A DNA stretch of 64,000 bases. It comes from VAZQ01 sp963739385. Its GTDB lineage: Bacteria; Pseudomonadota; Alphaproteobacteria; Rhizobiales; Xanthobacteraceae. The notes beneath the pieces are model-generated. The model was not told where the DNA came from and did not search any database. It worked only from the letters and a program-made list of their open reading frames with translations. The first letter of the stretch is position 1, and the number at the start of each line of letters is the position of its first letter. A program made the position numbers and the translations under genes. This document shows, piece by piece, positions 1 through 9,257 of this stretch. The DNA lies in assembly GCA_963739385.1 (NCBI GenBank), contig CAVUAI010000040.1, positions 1 to 64,000 of the forward strand, read 5' to 3'.

Positions 1-326
1 ATTCGCAACAATTCTATCCATGGCTCATCAACCATCGGCCAGGGACAAGTATGAACGGCGGGCCTTATCGCGGATTCGCGATTAGAGCCTTCGATGAGGC
101 GGCGAGTTGCGGCGGCAATCGTTGCAAGACCGAGATACGCTACTTTAGCTTGTACATAATTGGCAGAAAGAAGCCAACTCGCCCGCGCAGCAACGATTTC
201 CCGAGCCTTGCAAATGCCGGATGCTCCAATGCGTAGAGTGCAAGGAACCTTCAATTTCATGTCGCGTTGCAGCACACATAATGCTGCTGGCAACGAGCGA
301 TAGCGAAATGAGGAACACAGTGCGTC
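1..326. other. Left-edge stretch without a supported gene
   Basis: I see no recognisable gene here. A 61-codon frame at 51-236 has no family resemblance, no clear ribosome binding site and an unremarkable composition, so I do not call it. The stretch may hold upstream sequence for the small gene at 327 or the end of a gene lying outside the window. Confidence 0.4.
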
Positions 327-524
327 ATGCCGGCAGCATTTGAGCACCCACAGAAGGCTGATCTTTCGGCTGCCCCGGCGCTGGCGACGAAAGCGGTCGC
401 AATCAAAGGTGCGCTCGCGGGCTTGTGGCCTCCGGCCATGATAGGAATGGGGGTTCTTCTCACGCTTGTCTGGAGCGGCGGACTGCTGTGGCTATTCGTG
501 CGCACGATCGTGGCGCTGGCCTGA
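327..524 (+). CDS. Small single-pass membrane protein, unknown function
   Basis: A 65-residue protein that I do not recognise as a named family. About 35 mostly polar and small residues are followed by one strongly hydrophobic segment (about residues 36-62, with Trp and Leu clusters) that should cross the inner membrane once, so an N-in or N-out tail anchor is likely. It stands alone, convergent with the peptidase gene that ends at 645. Small one-helix proteins of this form are common in Bradyrhizobium relatives. The call rests on the helix and the clean frame only, and it could be spurious. Confidence 0.4.
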   Translation: MPAAFEHPQKADLSAAPALATKAVAIKGALAGLWPPAMIGMGVLLTLVWSGGLLWLFVRTIVALA

Positions 525-644
525 TCCAGTGCTCGATTACGGCGTAGGCGAAACACGCCCGAAAGGGCTGATTCGGGCGGCGCGGAATCGGTACGGCGGA
601 GTGACGACGAACGCTTGGGCGGGAGAACAGGCGACCAATGCGCC

Positions 645-1884
645 CTAGCGTGCGCGGGCCATTCGCGTCTTGCCTTTGTGCCGGCCGCCGGCTGCGCTTG
701 CCACCCGCGAACGGGCATCGCGCAAGGCGACCGACGCTTTCCCCCAATCGCCTTTCTGCTGGATATGCGCGGGATCCGCGCCGGGCATGGGACGCGCGAG
801 CCCATACTTCGCGCCGTTGGCATCGAGCCACTGCCACACGACTTCCGGATTCCCGTCCGCCGAGGTGATGTCGATGGCGCGGCCGAACCCGTAACCGCCG
901 GTACGACGGCTGCCGCCGTGCAGCGAATTGCCGGTGCGAGCCTTGAAGCCCGAGGCGAGGGTTTGCCGATAGTCGTCGCGGAACGCGCTCAGCATCGACC
1001 ACGGAATCCCGTCCGCGTCCATCGCGCGTCCGGCTTTGTAGAGTTCGCTCGCGGAAGTCGGGAGCCATGCCGCCGATCACATAGTCCTGCAGTGAAATGC
1101 CCATGCGTTTGGCCGCGGCGGGGTCTTTCCACGTGAAGTCGCCGGTCGAATCGCGCTTGATCGGCGCACGCTGATAGACTTCCCACAGATAATCGTCGAT
1201 CTCGTCCAGGAAGGTTCCGGCAGGCCTGCGAATACGCCGCACGATGCTCTCGCCGGTCTCCGGCTCCGTCAACTCCTTGGGGGTGAACACCGTGAAGCCG
1301 TGAACCTTGATCAGCCCCTGGCCGCTGATATCGCCCGTCACCGAGGCGAGGGCGACGCGCGGCTTGGGATTGATGAAGCGGATGGTCTGGATTGCGCGCT
1401 GAAAATACGAGACCTGTTGGTCATCGAGCCCGGCGGCAGCATCCGCGTCGGGCAACTCGGCTTGCACAGGCGGCGCCCGACGAAACACGATGGTCTCGTT
1501 GGGGGCCAGACTTGCGAGTTGGTAGCCGGTCGCGGCCGGCTTGACGTCGAGATTGTTGATGATGGCCAGAGCGACAATTCCGACCGCCAACGCCCCGGCG
1601 GCGATCTTGAGGGCGAGCGTGCCGTGCGCGAGCACCAGGTTCAGCGCGGTATTCAGCGCGGCCGCCGGCTGGCGCAACGCCCTTACGATCGTCGGCCGGT
1701 GCACTTCGAAGACGCTCGCGGGCCGGTAAACAGCAGGCACAAACGCGAGCCGGCGCGGCGGCGGAACAGGTCTCGGCGGAATCCGCCGCGGCGCGGCAGG
1801 GGCGCGCGGATGTCGCATCACAGCGACCGACTGTGCGATCAAACGAAACTCCCCCCTGCCGATCACTCCAGTCGGAGTCGTCAC
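645..1884 (-). pseudogene. M15-like metallopeptidase, single-pass, frameshifted
   Basis: Probable envelope peptidase of the M15 (D-Ala-D-Ala carboxypeptidase-like) type. The N-terminal part is Pro/Arg-rich, has one membrane helix near residues 95-117, and continues to about position 1046. The C-terminal part lies in another frame (1040 to 645) and carries the likely zinc site: His in SLHGGSRRTGGYG, Asp in GRAIDI and His in DPAHIQ. The break is at GAGTTC on the plus strand (1041-1046), which is GAACTC on the coding strand. Dropping one A gives a continuous protein of about 412 residues across RERLYKAGRAMD. Peptidase assignment is by motif pattern, not by strong family recall. A sequencing error is more likely than decay because both halves look intact. 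Confidence 0.6.
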
Positions 1885-2329
1885 GTTGGAACCGGCGCAC
1901 GCGAAGCCCTCCCCAGGGCAGCCGCGGCGTCAACGCCCGTACGTTCCAATCATGACGAAGAGAGTGATCCCCAACCCAGACAGTGATCCCCGAATACCGG
2001 CCAGGAGTTGAATTGACAATTGAGGAAAAAAATTGACCTGGCCGGGACCAATTGACGGCGGCCACGGGGTCCGAATGCCCTTCGTGCAAGAGAGATAATG
2101 CCCTCATGGCAGAGATATCGTGCAATCCCTGACCGCAGCACGGGGACATTCTGGTTCGTGGTTCGCTTGCCTTGATTATGGTCCTATTAACGATCCTGTC
2201 GGTTTTTGGCTGATCTACCGGCCGCATATTGGCGCCGGCGGCCTTTGCGGCGGGGCACGCCAGCCGGTAAACAGGGCGCGGAACCGGGCCACCGGGTAAC
2301 CGGCTCGGACACGAGAAACCGATCTGTCG
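1885..2329. other. Intergenic region between divergent genes
   Basis: A 445-base gap between the divergent peptidase and MFS genes. It holds the repeat cluster at 1963-2056 and must carry both promoters. I see no convincing sigma-70 pair, no ORF with family resemblance and no structured RNA. Confidence 0.4.
1963..2056. repeat. Cluster of short direct repeats, possible IS-end remnant
   Basis: AGTGATCCCC occurs twice (1963-1972 and 1982-1991). AATTGAC occurs three times (2011, 2031 and 2050), with an AATTGAG variant at 2018. Several short repeats packed at one edge are typical of IS21-family termini, where the transposase binds multiple sites. No istA or istB gene is present, so this would be a solo end. 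The repeats are seen directly; the IS21 link is inference. Confidence 0.35.
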
Positions 2330-3536
2330 ATGACTGAGGAGCCAAGCGCAGCCGTCGCCCCCAGGAGCGACCTCGACTATCGCCTGCTCCTTCCCTTCCT
2401 GGTGCACGTCACGCTGACGCAGACGCTGATCCTCATCATCCGGATCACGACGTCCTACCGGGCGATCGAGCTTGGGCTCCCCGTCCTCTGGCTCGGCATC
2501 ATCGCCGCCGGCTTCGCCATCATCCCGGTTTTCACGGCGCTGCAGGTCGGGCGCTGGATCGACCGCGGCAACGACGCCCGCGCGACGTGGATTGGCGCCG
2601 TCCTCGTGTTCGTGGCCTGCATCGGCTTCTGGGCCTGGCCGCAATCGGCCATGCACCTGCTCGGCTTCAGCGTGCTGCTGGGGTTCGGCCACATGTTCTG
2701 CATGGCCGGCCACCAGATGCTGGCGGTTCGCTCGGGCCGCCGGCGCAGCCGGGAGACCGCGCTTGGTTACTACATGGTTGCCGCGTCGATCGGCCAGGGG
2801 CTCGGGCCGTTCGTCGTCGGCTGGCTCGGGGGCTCGGCCGCACTGCCGCCGACGGGCCCGCTGTTCACGATCGGCCTCGCCGCCGCCGCTGCCAGCGTGG
2901 TCGTCGCGCTGCTGATCAGGCCGGCAGGCGGCAAGGCACGCTATCAGGAGCCCGCTGCCTACATGCCGGTCGGCCGATTGCTCAGGCTGCGCGGCTTTCC
3001 CGCGGTGATGGTGTCGAGCGTGGTGACCGTGACCGCGCTCGATCTCCTGGTGATCTATCTTCCGGCGCTGGGTGCCGAACGGCAGATCGAACTCCAGCGA
3101 CATCGGCTTGCTGCTGACCGTGCGCTCGATCGCGTCGCTGGTGTCGCGCATGTTTTACGCCCGGCTGATCTTTACCATCGGCCGCCTTCCCCTCACGCTG
3201 ACGAGCATGTTCGGCAGCGCCGCGGGCTTTTTGATCCTGGCGTTGCCGCTCTCGCTGCCCATGATGTACGGCGTTCTGGTCATCCTGGGCTTCGCCATGG
3301 GCATCGCCTCGACCCTGACGCTCTCGGGCGTGATGTACTTGGCGCCGCCGGAAGTCTGCGGCACCGCGCTTACGTTGCGCATGACCGGGAACCGCGTCGG
3401 CCAGATCGTGTTTCCCGCGCTTGCTGGTCTGGTCGCTGCCGCGACCGGCGTCGCCGGCATCTTGCTGGCGCTCGGCGTCGGCCTGGCCGCATCCGGGATT
3501 GCCGTCGCCATGAGCCAACCCCCGCCGCCATCCTGA
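2330..3536 (+). pseudogene. MFS transporter, frameshifted mid-gene
   Basis: A major facilitator superfamily permease of the inner membrane; substrate unknown. The first frame (2330 to about 3094) encodes seven or so hydrophobic segments, including the typical cytoplasmic loop GRWIDRGNDAR between helices 2 and 3. The remaining helices lie in the +1 frame down to the stop at 3536. The break is GAACTC at 3089-3094. Removing one A yields QIDSSDIGLLL, which runs smoothly into the next helix, and gives about 401 residues, the usual MFS size. The next gene, a DctP-like binding protein, begins 24 bases later, so the two may be co-transcribed. A base-calling insertion is the simplest reading. Confidence 0.75.
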
Positions 3537-3560
3537 TACGATGCGCCAACGAGGACCTGC

Positions 3561-4499
3561 ATGTCCGATCCCATCCAGATCCGCATGGGGGGCTACGGCC
3601 CCGCGAGCACGGGCTTCAGCCGCGCGCTCAAACGCATCGGCGACCGGCTCACCGCCGAATTCGGCGACCGGATCGACGTCAAATACGTCTGGAACATCAT
3701 GGATCTCGGCTATCGCGCCGAGGACATCCTGTGGCTGGTCGAGCACGGCCTGCTGACGCTCGGCTATCAATCATCGAGCTATCTCACCGATCGGGTGCCG
3801 GAGCTCGGTATCGTCGATCTTCCGTTCCTGTTCGCGCGCAACGACGACGCGCGCGCGGCGATGGACGGCGCGCTCGGTGAGGTGCTGGCCCGCAAGATCG
3901 AGGAGCGCGTCAACTACCGCATCCTCGGCTGGTTCGAGAATGGCTTCCGCCATATCTCCAATCGCGTGCGGGCGGTCCGCACACCCGCCGACCTCGCGGG
4001 CCTGCGCATCCGCGTGCTGCCGAGCAAGGTCCAGGCGCGGACATTCGAACTGCTGGGCGCGATCCCCATGCCGATGGACCTCACGCAGGCGCTCGAGATG
4101 ATCACCGCCGGCACCATCGATGCGCAGGAGAACCCGCTCTCGAACACCGTGACCTACGGCGTGCACAAATTTCATCGCTTCCACACGCTGAGCAACCACT
4201 TCTACATTTCGCGCCCGATCTTCATCCACCGCGACGCGTTCGAAGCGTGGCCCGCGGATCTCCAGCGCGCCATGCGCAGCGCCGTCGCCGACGCCGTTGC
4301 CTTCCAGCGCGCGCAACATGTCGAGGAGGAGGAGGCCGCCCGCCAGACGATCGCGGCGCAGGGCGGCGAGGTGATCGGGCTCACCGCGGCTGATCACAAA
4401 GCTTTTGCCGCTGCGGTCGATCCGCTGCTGCGCGAGGCACGCGGGACCTTCGGAGGGGAGCTGTTCGATCTGACGCGGCCGGCGCCCGCGTCAGCCTAG
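3561..4499 (+). CDS. DctP-family (TRAP) solute-binding protein, no signal peptide
   Basis: A 312-residue protein of the TRAP transporter periplasmic-binding family (DctP). Supporting features are the family-like stretch GWFENGFRHISNRVRAVRTP near residues 122-141, the substrate-arginine region LAGLRIRVLPS, and DLTQALEMITAGTIDAQENP, the classic segment before the second hinge. Such proteins bind organic acids in the periplasm and hand them to DctQM. Two oddities: the protein begins directly in the mature fold (SDPIQIRMGGYGP) with no signal peptide, and no dctQ or dctM lies nearby. The start follows AGGACCTGC. A signal-bearing start upstream is blocked by the MFS stop at 3536. It may act in the cytoplasm or the start may be wrongly placed; family assignment is firm. 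Confidence 0.85.
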   Translation: MSDPIQIRMGGYGPASTGFSRALKRIGDRLTAEFGDRIDVKYVWNIMDLGYRAEDILWLVEHGLLTLGYQSSSYLTDRVPELGIVDLPFLFARNDDARAAMDGALGEVLARKIEERVNYRILGWFENGFRHISNRVRAVRTPADLAGLRIRVLPSKVQARTFELLGAIPMPMDLTQALEMITAGTIDAQENPLSNTVTYGVHKFHRFHTLSNHFYISRPIFIHRDAFEAWPADLQRAMRSAVADAVAFQRAQHVEEEEAARQTIAAQGGEVIGLTAADHKAFAAAVDPLLREARGTFGGELFDLTRPAPASA

Positions 4500-4547
4500 A
4501 GCATGATCCCGAAACGTGGGCACCGGTTTTCGAAAAGATCATGCTCT
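4498..4547. repeat. Palindromic repeat of rhizobial type, overlapping a stop codon
   Basis: The two ends are AGAGCATGAT and ATCATGCTCT, exact inverted copies, flanking a centre with CCGGTTTTCG. Elements of this form (AGCATGATCCCGAAA...) are very common between genes in Bradyrhizobium and relatives. Here the repeat begins inside the stop codon of the DctP-like gene (TAG at 4497-4499). The transcript could fold into a long hairpin and act as a 3' end stabiliser or weak terminator. Confidence 0.75.
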
Positions 4548-4560
4548 GGCAACAAGCTAG

Positions 4561-4594
4561 ACGCGATGACGAGTCGAAGACAAAGTCATCGCGC
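4561..4594. repeat. Second inverted repeat beside the palindrome
   Basis: GCGATGAC (4563-4570) pairs with GTCATCGC (4585-4592) around a short loop. It sits between the convergent DctP-like and CAP-domain genes and directly after the rhizobial palindrome, so together they form a double hairpin. It could terminate transcription from both sides, though there is no T-run. Confidence 0.5.
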
Positions 4595-4595
4595 T

Positions 4596-5141
4596 CTAGC
4601 CGCGGCGCTCGTCGGGCTCAGCAAGGATGAGCGCCCAGAACACCTTGTATTTCGATTTGGGCGAATAGACCGCCGCGATGCCGATGCGGGTCGCGCCGTT
4701 GAGCAGCATGTTGGCACGGTGCGGCGGCAAATCGCGCCAGCCGGAGAAGGCTTCCGCCAGGGTGTGATAGCCGGCGCCCACGTTCTCCGCTGCGGTCTTT
4801 GAGCGGTAGCCCTGGCCTTTGAGCCGGTCGCTGAAGCTGCGGATGACGTCGTGACCGAGCTTGTCGCGGCTGGCCATGGCCTGGGCCTGGGCCTCGGCGA
4901 GCTTCATGAGCTCGGGATCGACGCTCACCTCCGCCAGTCCATTGTTTTTGCGATAACCGGAAATCATCGAGGCAGCGGTCGACGCATCCACCTGCGCGCC
5001 GGACGCCGCCATGCTGCGATAGAAGCTCGGGTCCTTGACGGCGGGATCGCCGCCGCCGCTCAGGCAGCCCGAGAGGAGCGCAGCCGCTGCCAGCGCAGCA
5101 AGGCGCACGCCCGCTTTCCCAAACGATCGATGCGAGCTCAT
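4596..5141 (-). CDS. CAP/SCP-domain lipoprotein
   Basis: A 181-residue secreted protein. The signal sequence ends in a lipobox (ALLSGC), so it should be anchored by lipid in the envelope. The rest is a CAP (SCP/PR1) domain: VDPELMKLAEAQAQAMAS, then GHD, ENVGAGY and the closing HRANMLLNGATRIGIA. Bacterial CAP-domain proteins of this short type are common, but their activity is mostly unknown. I chose the ATG at 5141 (MSSHRSFGK) because it places a normal-length signal peptide before the lipobox; an upstream in-frame ATG at 5174 adds eleven residues with no signal character. It is convergent with the DctP-like gene. Confidence 0.85.
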   Translation of the reverse strand: MSSHRSFGKAGVRLAALAAAALLSGCLSGGGDPAVKDPSFYRSMAASGAQVDASTAASMISGYRKNNGLAEVSVDPELMKLAEAQAQAMASRDKLGHDVIRSFSDRLKGQGYRSKTAAENVGAGYHTLAEAFSGWRDLPPHRANMLLNGATRIGIAAVYSPKSKYKVFWALILAEPDERRG

Positions 5142-5441
5142 GGTCCCCCAGATCCCCAAATCCGGCCCGACCATGGGTCAGCAGCATGGCAGAACGATGG
5201 TAATCCCTGCGGCCGCGGGGCAAGGCCGGCTGTCGCTGCGACGGGCGGGCTTTGAACTGCTGGTCAGGGCCGATTGAATCCGATGTGCCATACCTCCCGT
5301 ACGCAGATCCTTCTGCACACAGGTCGGTGATCATCGCCTGTGGCGAGCAACCATTGCCGCCAGCCGGAATTGTCTTCGCATCCAAATGCGGGGCGATCCC
5401 ATTGCGACGGTGCTGCGACAGCGCCGATGCCGGGTGCGCCC

Positions 5442-7046
5442 ATGTTCACTCAAATCCTCGATCCTACCGGGAATCTCTTCACGACCTGGATCATCGCACT
5501 GGTCCCGGTCCTCGCCCTGCTCGTCATGCTGGCCGGGCTCCGCATATCGGCCTGGCTTGCGACCTTGATCGGCTCGATCATCACGTTCGTGCTGGCGATC
5601 GGGGTCTGGCGGATGCCGGTGTCCGGCGGCATCGCGGCCTATCTCTATGGCTCCGCGACCGGCGTCTGGAATGTCGACTGGATCACGTTCTGGGGCGTCA
5701 TGCTGTTCAACACCCTGGTCACGACTGGCGCCTTCGACAAGTTCCGGCGCTGGCTGATTGCGCAGGGCACCCAGGATGTGCGTGTACAGACCATCCTGTT
5801 CGCATGGGCGTTCGGTGCACTGCTGGAGGGGCTGGTAGGTTTCGGTTACCCGTGGGCCTTCGTGGCACCGATCCTGATCAGCATCGGCATTCCCGATCTT
5901 GATGCCATTCGTGTCGCTGCGATCGCCAACAACGCGCCGGTCTCCTACGGCGCGCTGGGTGCTCCGATCATCGCGCTGGCCGCGGTCACCGGCTTTCCGT
6001 TGCTCGCGCTGTCCGCCTCCGTCAGCAAGATCGTCGCCGTCCTGGCGCTGCTGCCACCGTGGATCCTGCTCTATCTCGTGTCCGGTCGGAAGGGCATGCT
6101 GGCGGCCTGGCCGCTCGCCATCGTCGGATCACTGGGATACATCGCCGGCCAGCTGCCGGTCGGCCTTTTTCTCGGCCCCTATCTGCCTGACGTGGTGGGC
6201 GCCATCGTCTGCTTCGGTTGCCTGCTCCTCCTGCTCAAGGTCTGGCGGCCGGCGGACGTGCTCGGGTACGGAGGCATGCCGGTCGCAAACGCCGGGGGCA
6301 CGACGGCGCATGGGCTCTCGGGCCGGGAAATATTCGAGGCCTGGCTGCCCATCCTCGTGCTGGTGGCGGTCGTCGTCGCCTGGACTGGGCCATGGTCGAA
6401 CCTGCCGGGGATCGTCGCTTTCCATCGTCAGGTCGTGGCCGCCTCCTCGATCACGCCGGGCACGACCATCGCGGCGGTCTTCAACTGGACGCCGTTCGTC
6501 GGCGGCACGGCGATCCTGGCGTCATGGGTGTTGGTCGCCCTTCTGCTGCGCGTGAACGGCAGTCAGCTGATTGCGATCTGGAACAAGACCTGGGAGCAGA
6601 TGTGGGGCGCGCTGCTGGTGGGCGTGTTCATTTTCGGCTTGGCCTACGTCTACAACTACTCGGGGATGGCCGCGTCGCTCGCGAGCGCGTTCTCCAAGAT
6701 CGGCGTTGCCTTCATCCTGGTCGCGCCGGTGCTCGGATGGATCGGCGTGGCGCTTTCGGGGAGCAATACGTCGACCAACGCCATGTTCGGCAAGTTCCAG
6801 GCGCTGGTCGGTCAGATCCTCGGATTCCCGCCGCTGCTGCTGCCGACCCTCAACTCGGTCGGCGCCGAGATCGGCAAGCCGGTGGCGCCGCAGACGGCAA
6901 GCGTCGGCGTATCGACCACCAAATTCGTCCGCAACGAAGGCGCGGTCATCCGCCACAACATGGGCTGGACGTTCGCCCTGCTTGTGTACCTGATCCTGAT
7001 CGGCGTCGTCGCCTACTGGTTCTTTCCGTCGCTGTTTGCGCTCTGA
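5442..7046 (+). CDS. lctP: L-lactate permease (LctP family)
   Basis: A 534-residue polytopic inner-membrane symporter of the lactate permease family, which takes up L-lactate (often also D-lactate and glycolate) with protons. Family marks include the start MFTQILDPTGNLFTTWIIAL, EGLVGFGYPWAFVAPIL, NNAPVSYGALGAPIIAL and, near the end, SGSNTSTNAMFGKFQ and GKPVAPQTASVGV. Length matches the family. I placed the start at the ATG at 5442, which begins the conserved N-terminus; an in-frame start at 5340 adds 34 residues without family character. No lldD or other lactate dehydrogenase gene is adjacent. Confidence 0.93.
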   Translation: MFTQILDPTGNLFTTWIIALVPVLALLVMLAGLRISAWLATLIGSIITFVLAIGVWRMPVSGGIAAYLYGSATGVWNVDWITFWGVMLFNTLVTTGAFDKFRRWLIAQGTQDVRVQTILFAWAFGALLEGLVGFGYPWAFVAPILISIGIPDLDAIRVAAIANNAPVSYGALGAPIIALAAVTGFPLLALSASVSKIVAVLALLPPWILLYLVSGRKGMLAAWPLAIVGSLGYIAGQLPVGLFLGPYLPDVVGAIVCFGCLLLLLKVWRPADVLGYGGMPVANAGGTTAHGLSGREIFEAWLPILVLVAVVVAWTGPWSNLPGIVAFHRQVVAASSITPGTTIAAVFNWTPFVGGTAILASWVLVALLLRVNGSQLIAIWNKTWEQMWGALLVGVFIFGLAYVYNYSGMAASLASAFSKIGVAFILVAPVLGWIGVALSGSNTSTNAMFGKFQALVGQILGFPPLLLPTLNSVGAEIGKPVAPQTASVGVSTTKFVRNEGAVIRHNMGWTFALLVYLILIGVVAYWFFPSLFAL

Positions 7047-7103
7047 GCAGGCGTCTCGGCCCGGCTCGCCGGCCGCGGTCGGAACCGATCTGCGTCCGCC
7101 CCG

Positions 7104-8120
7104 CTACTGGAAAATCTCGTTGAAGCGCCGCTTGATGCGCGAGGTCTCCTTCTCGATGTAGTCGTCGTCGACGGCGACGATCTTCAGGCTCTTGAGATCG
7201 GGCGAGCCCGGCGGCGGGGCAATGTCAGTGCGGGCGGAATAGCCGCCGTCGGCGGGAAAGATCTTCTGCGCCGTGTCGCCGATCATGAATTCCGCAAACA
7301 GCCGGGCGGCGTTCGGATTGGGCGAGCCCTTGACCACTGAGGTCGGTGAGGGAATGACGAACATGCCGTCGGAGGGATAGAGCGTCTTGATCGGGTGGCC
7401 TTCCTTCTTGAGATCGGCGGCATAGGAATCGAGCGCGCCGACCGCGATCAGCCGCTCGCCACGCTTGAGCATGTCGGAGACCTGCTGGTTGCCCTGCACG
7501 ATCATGACGTCGTTGCCCCTGAGCTTGTCGTAGAAGCCCCAGCCGCGCGCCTTCGCCATCGTGCCGACCACCGACACCTGCAGCGAGGTGAAGGACGGAT
7601 CGGTCATCACCAGCTTGCCCTTGTATTTGGCGTCGAGGAGATCGTCCCAGGTCTTGGGCTCGTCGGCGGCGGCGACTTTGTCGCTGCGCAGGTAGTGCGT
7701 CATCATGTTGAGCCGCTGGCCGACGAACAGGCCGTTCGGATCCTTGGCGGCATCGGGCACCTTGTCGAAATTCACGGGCTTGAAGGCGACGAACATGCCT
7801 TTCTTGCCGAGCGCATTGGCGGCGGCGGGCTCGGAGTGGGTGAGCACATCGACCGCGATCCGGCCGGCATCCATCTCCTGCTGGAACCGCCGCAGGATGG
7901 CCGAGCCGCCGGAGCGGAACATCTCGACCTTGATGCCGGTCTCCTTCTGGAAGGCGTCGGCGATCTTCTGGCCCTGCTCGATCGGCGTCGAGGTGTACCA
8001 GATCACCTTGCCTTCGGCCTTGGCCTTGGCGGCATCGACCGCGTCCTGGGCGCGCGCGGGAGCAAAGCCATGGGCGAGCGCGAATAACCCTGCGGTTAGC
8101 GTGAGCGTCAGCTTGAACAT
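7104..8120 (-). CDS. ABC transporter substrate-binding protein (Fe3+/small-molecule type)
   Basis: A 338-residue periplasmic binding protein of extracellular solute-binding family 1, the group that includes ferric-iron (FbpA-like), thiamine and phosphonate binders. A signal peptide (about residues 1-24, cut after APARA) is followed by AKAEGKVIWYTSTP, the typical first strand, and a second-lobe pattern PNPNAARLFAEFMIG. It is the last gene of a minus-strand set: permease (12154), ATPase, alpha/beta hydrolase, then this gene after a 179-base gap that contains two hairpins. Iron binding needs tyrosines that cannot be judged reliably here, so the ligand is open. Confidence 0.88.
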   Translation of the reverse strand: MFKLTLTLTAGLFALAHGFAPARAQDAVDAAKAKAEGKVIWYTSTPIEQGQKIADAFQKETGIKVEMFRSGGSAILRRFQQEMDAGRIAVDVLTHSEPAAANALGKKGMFVAFKPVNFDKVPDAAKDPNGLFVGQRLNMMTHYLRSDKVAAADEPKTWDDLLDAKYKGKLVMTDPSFTSLQVSVVGTMAKARGWGFYDKLRGNDVMIVQGNQQVSDMLKRGERLIAVGALDSYAADLKKEGHPIKTLYPSDGMFVIPSPTSVVKGSPNPNAARLFAEFMIGDTAQKIFPADGGYSARTDIAPPPGSPDLKSLKIVAVDDDYIEKETSRIKRRFNEIFQ

Positions 8121-8150
8121 CCCGTTTCCTCTCTTTGTGGGGCGAGCCCT

Positions 8151-8181
8151 CGTCATGCCCGGGCTTGACCCGGGCATCCAT
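8151..8181. repeat. REP-like palindrome
   Basis: ATGCCCGGG (8155-8163) and CCCGGGCAT (8169-8177) form a perfect stem around CTTGA. This short GC-rich palindrome is one of the commonest intergenic repeats in rhizobial genomes. It lies just upstream of the binding-protein gene, inside the ABC operon. Confidence 0.7.
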
Positions 8182-8242
8182 CTTGCAAAGAGGATGGATT
8201 GCAACGGAACTCGGGCTTGCACGAGTTCCGAACCTTTAAGCG

Positions 8243-8270
8243 CCGCAAGTCGGGTAAACCCGACTTGCGG
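8243..8270. repeat. Perfect 12-base-stem hairpin inside the ABC operon
   Basis: CCGCAAGTCGGG and CCCGACTTGCGG pair perfectly around TAAA. With the REP palindrome at 8151 it fills the gap between the hydrolase and the binding-protein gene. Such intercistronic hairpins often protect the upstream mRNA or attenuate read-through, which would let the two parts of the operon be made in different amounts. That role is inference. Confidence 0.6.
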
Positions 8271-8299
8271 TGTCGAGCTTGGCAATGACGCATCGCGTC

Positions 8300-9235
8300 T
8301 CAGTGTCCGCCCTTGTAGATCGGCGCCGGCTGCGAGAAGAAGCTCTCCAGGATATGGTAGCAGATGGCGTAGTTCTTCTGGTGAAACGAGGCATGCGCGA
8401 TGCCCGGCATCACCGCGAACTGCTTGTCGGGATTGGGCAGCTTCTCGAAGAACTTCACCAGGTCGGCAAAGCTCGCAATGCCGTCGAACTCGCCGCGCAT
8501 AATGAGCGTCGGCACGGTGATCTTCTCGGGATCGCACACCGGCAGGTTTGCGCACATGTCGACATAGGTTCCGGTCGGCACGGAATCATCGAGCTTGAGG
8601 ATGGCGTCGGCGAACGCCTCGATGACGGCGTCGTCGGCGGTGCCGGGATGGTCGCGCTCGAAGATCGAGCGCACGAACTTGCGGTCGATCGGGCGCCGGT
8701 TCTTGGCGCGGAATTCGGGCAGCCGCTTGCTGCGCTCCGCCAGCGTGGGCGAGCCCTCGCCGGTCCATACCATGGCGTCGAGCGCAAGCCGCGCGACCAT
8801 CTCGGGGTGACGCTGCGCGAACAGGGCGCCGCGCAGGGCGCCCGACGAAATCCCGTAGACCAGCAGCGGGCGCTTGCCGCGCAGCTTCTCGATATAGCTG
8901 GCGGCGGCAAAGCAGTCCTCGGCGCCGTAGGCGATGGGAGCATTGTTGTCGCGCGTCTTGGTGGAGCGGCCATAGCCTTCCATGTCGACGCACCAAGTGT
9001 CGTAGCCGCGCGCGGCGAAGTAATCCATCACCGAGGAGTCGGCGCGCCCCGGCACCTGCAGGTCGAAGGTCGGCTGCGAGGCCATCGACGAGCCGTGCAC
9101 GAACAGAATCCGGCCCGCCGGTCCGGAAGGATCGCCGCCATGCTTGTTCCACAGAAACAGCCGGACATCGTCGCCCCTGTTGGTCCAGTGCTCCTCACTG
9201 CGGATGACGGCGGCCGGCGAAACAGGTTTGTTCAT
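8300..9235 (-). CDS. Alpha/beta hydrolase, ABC-operon associated
   Basis: A 311-residue cytoplasmic alpha/beta hydrolase. It shows the oxyanion-hole region FVHGSS, the nucleophile elbow GISSG (Ser in YGISSGALRG), the acid in MRGEFDGIAS and the catalytic His in MPGIAHASF, in the right order. Family members split esters, lactones or C-C bonds. It sits between the ATPase and binding-protein genes of an ABC importer on the same strand, 22 bases after the ATPase start side, so it probably acts on the imported compound. The ATG at 9235 starts the clean protein (MNKPVSPAAVIRSEEHW); longer in-frame starts run into the ATPase gene. The exact substrate is unknown. Confidence 0.85.
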   Translation of the reverse strand: MNKPVSPAAVIRSEEHWTNRGDDVRLFLWNKHGGDPSGPAGRILFVHGSSMASQPTFDLQVPGRADSSVMDYFAARGYDTWCVDMEGYGRSTKTRDNNAPIAYGAEDCFAAASYIEKLRGKRPLLVYGISSGALRGALFAQRHPEMVARLALDAMVWTGEGSPTLAERSKRLPEFRAKNRRPIDRKFVRSIFERDHPGTADDAVIEAFADAILKLDDSVPTGTYVDMCANLPVCDPEKITVPTLIMRGEFDGIASFADLVKFFEKLPNPDKQFAVMPGIAHASFHQKNYAICYHILESFFSQPAPIYKGGH

Positions 9236-9257
9236 CGTGCACTCCTCGGTTCTTGCG

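Noticed and set aside
460..1884. A 474-residue minus-strand frame
   Set aside because: Beyond about 1046 it leaves the peptidase frame and becomes Arg-rich without family likeness; the true continuation ends at 645.
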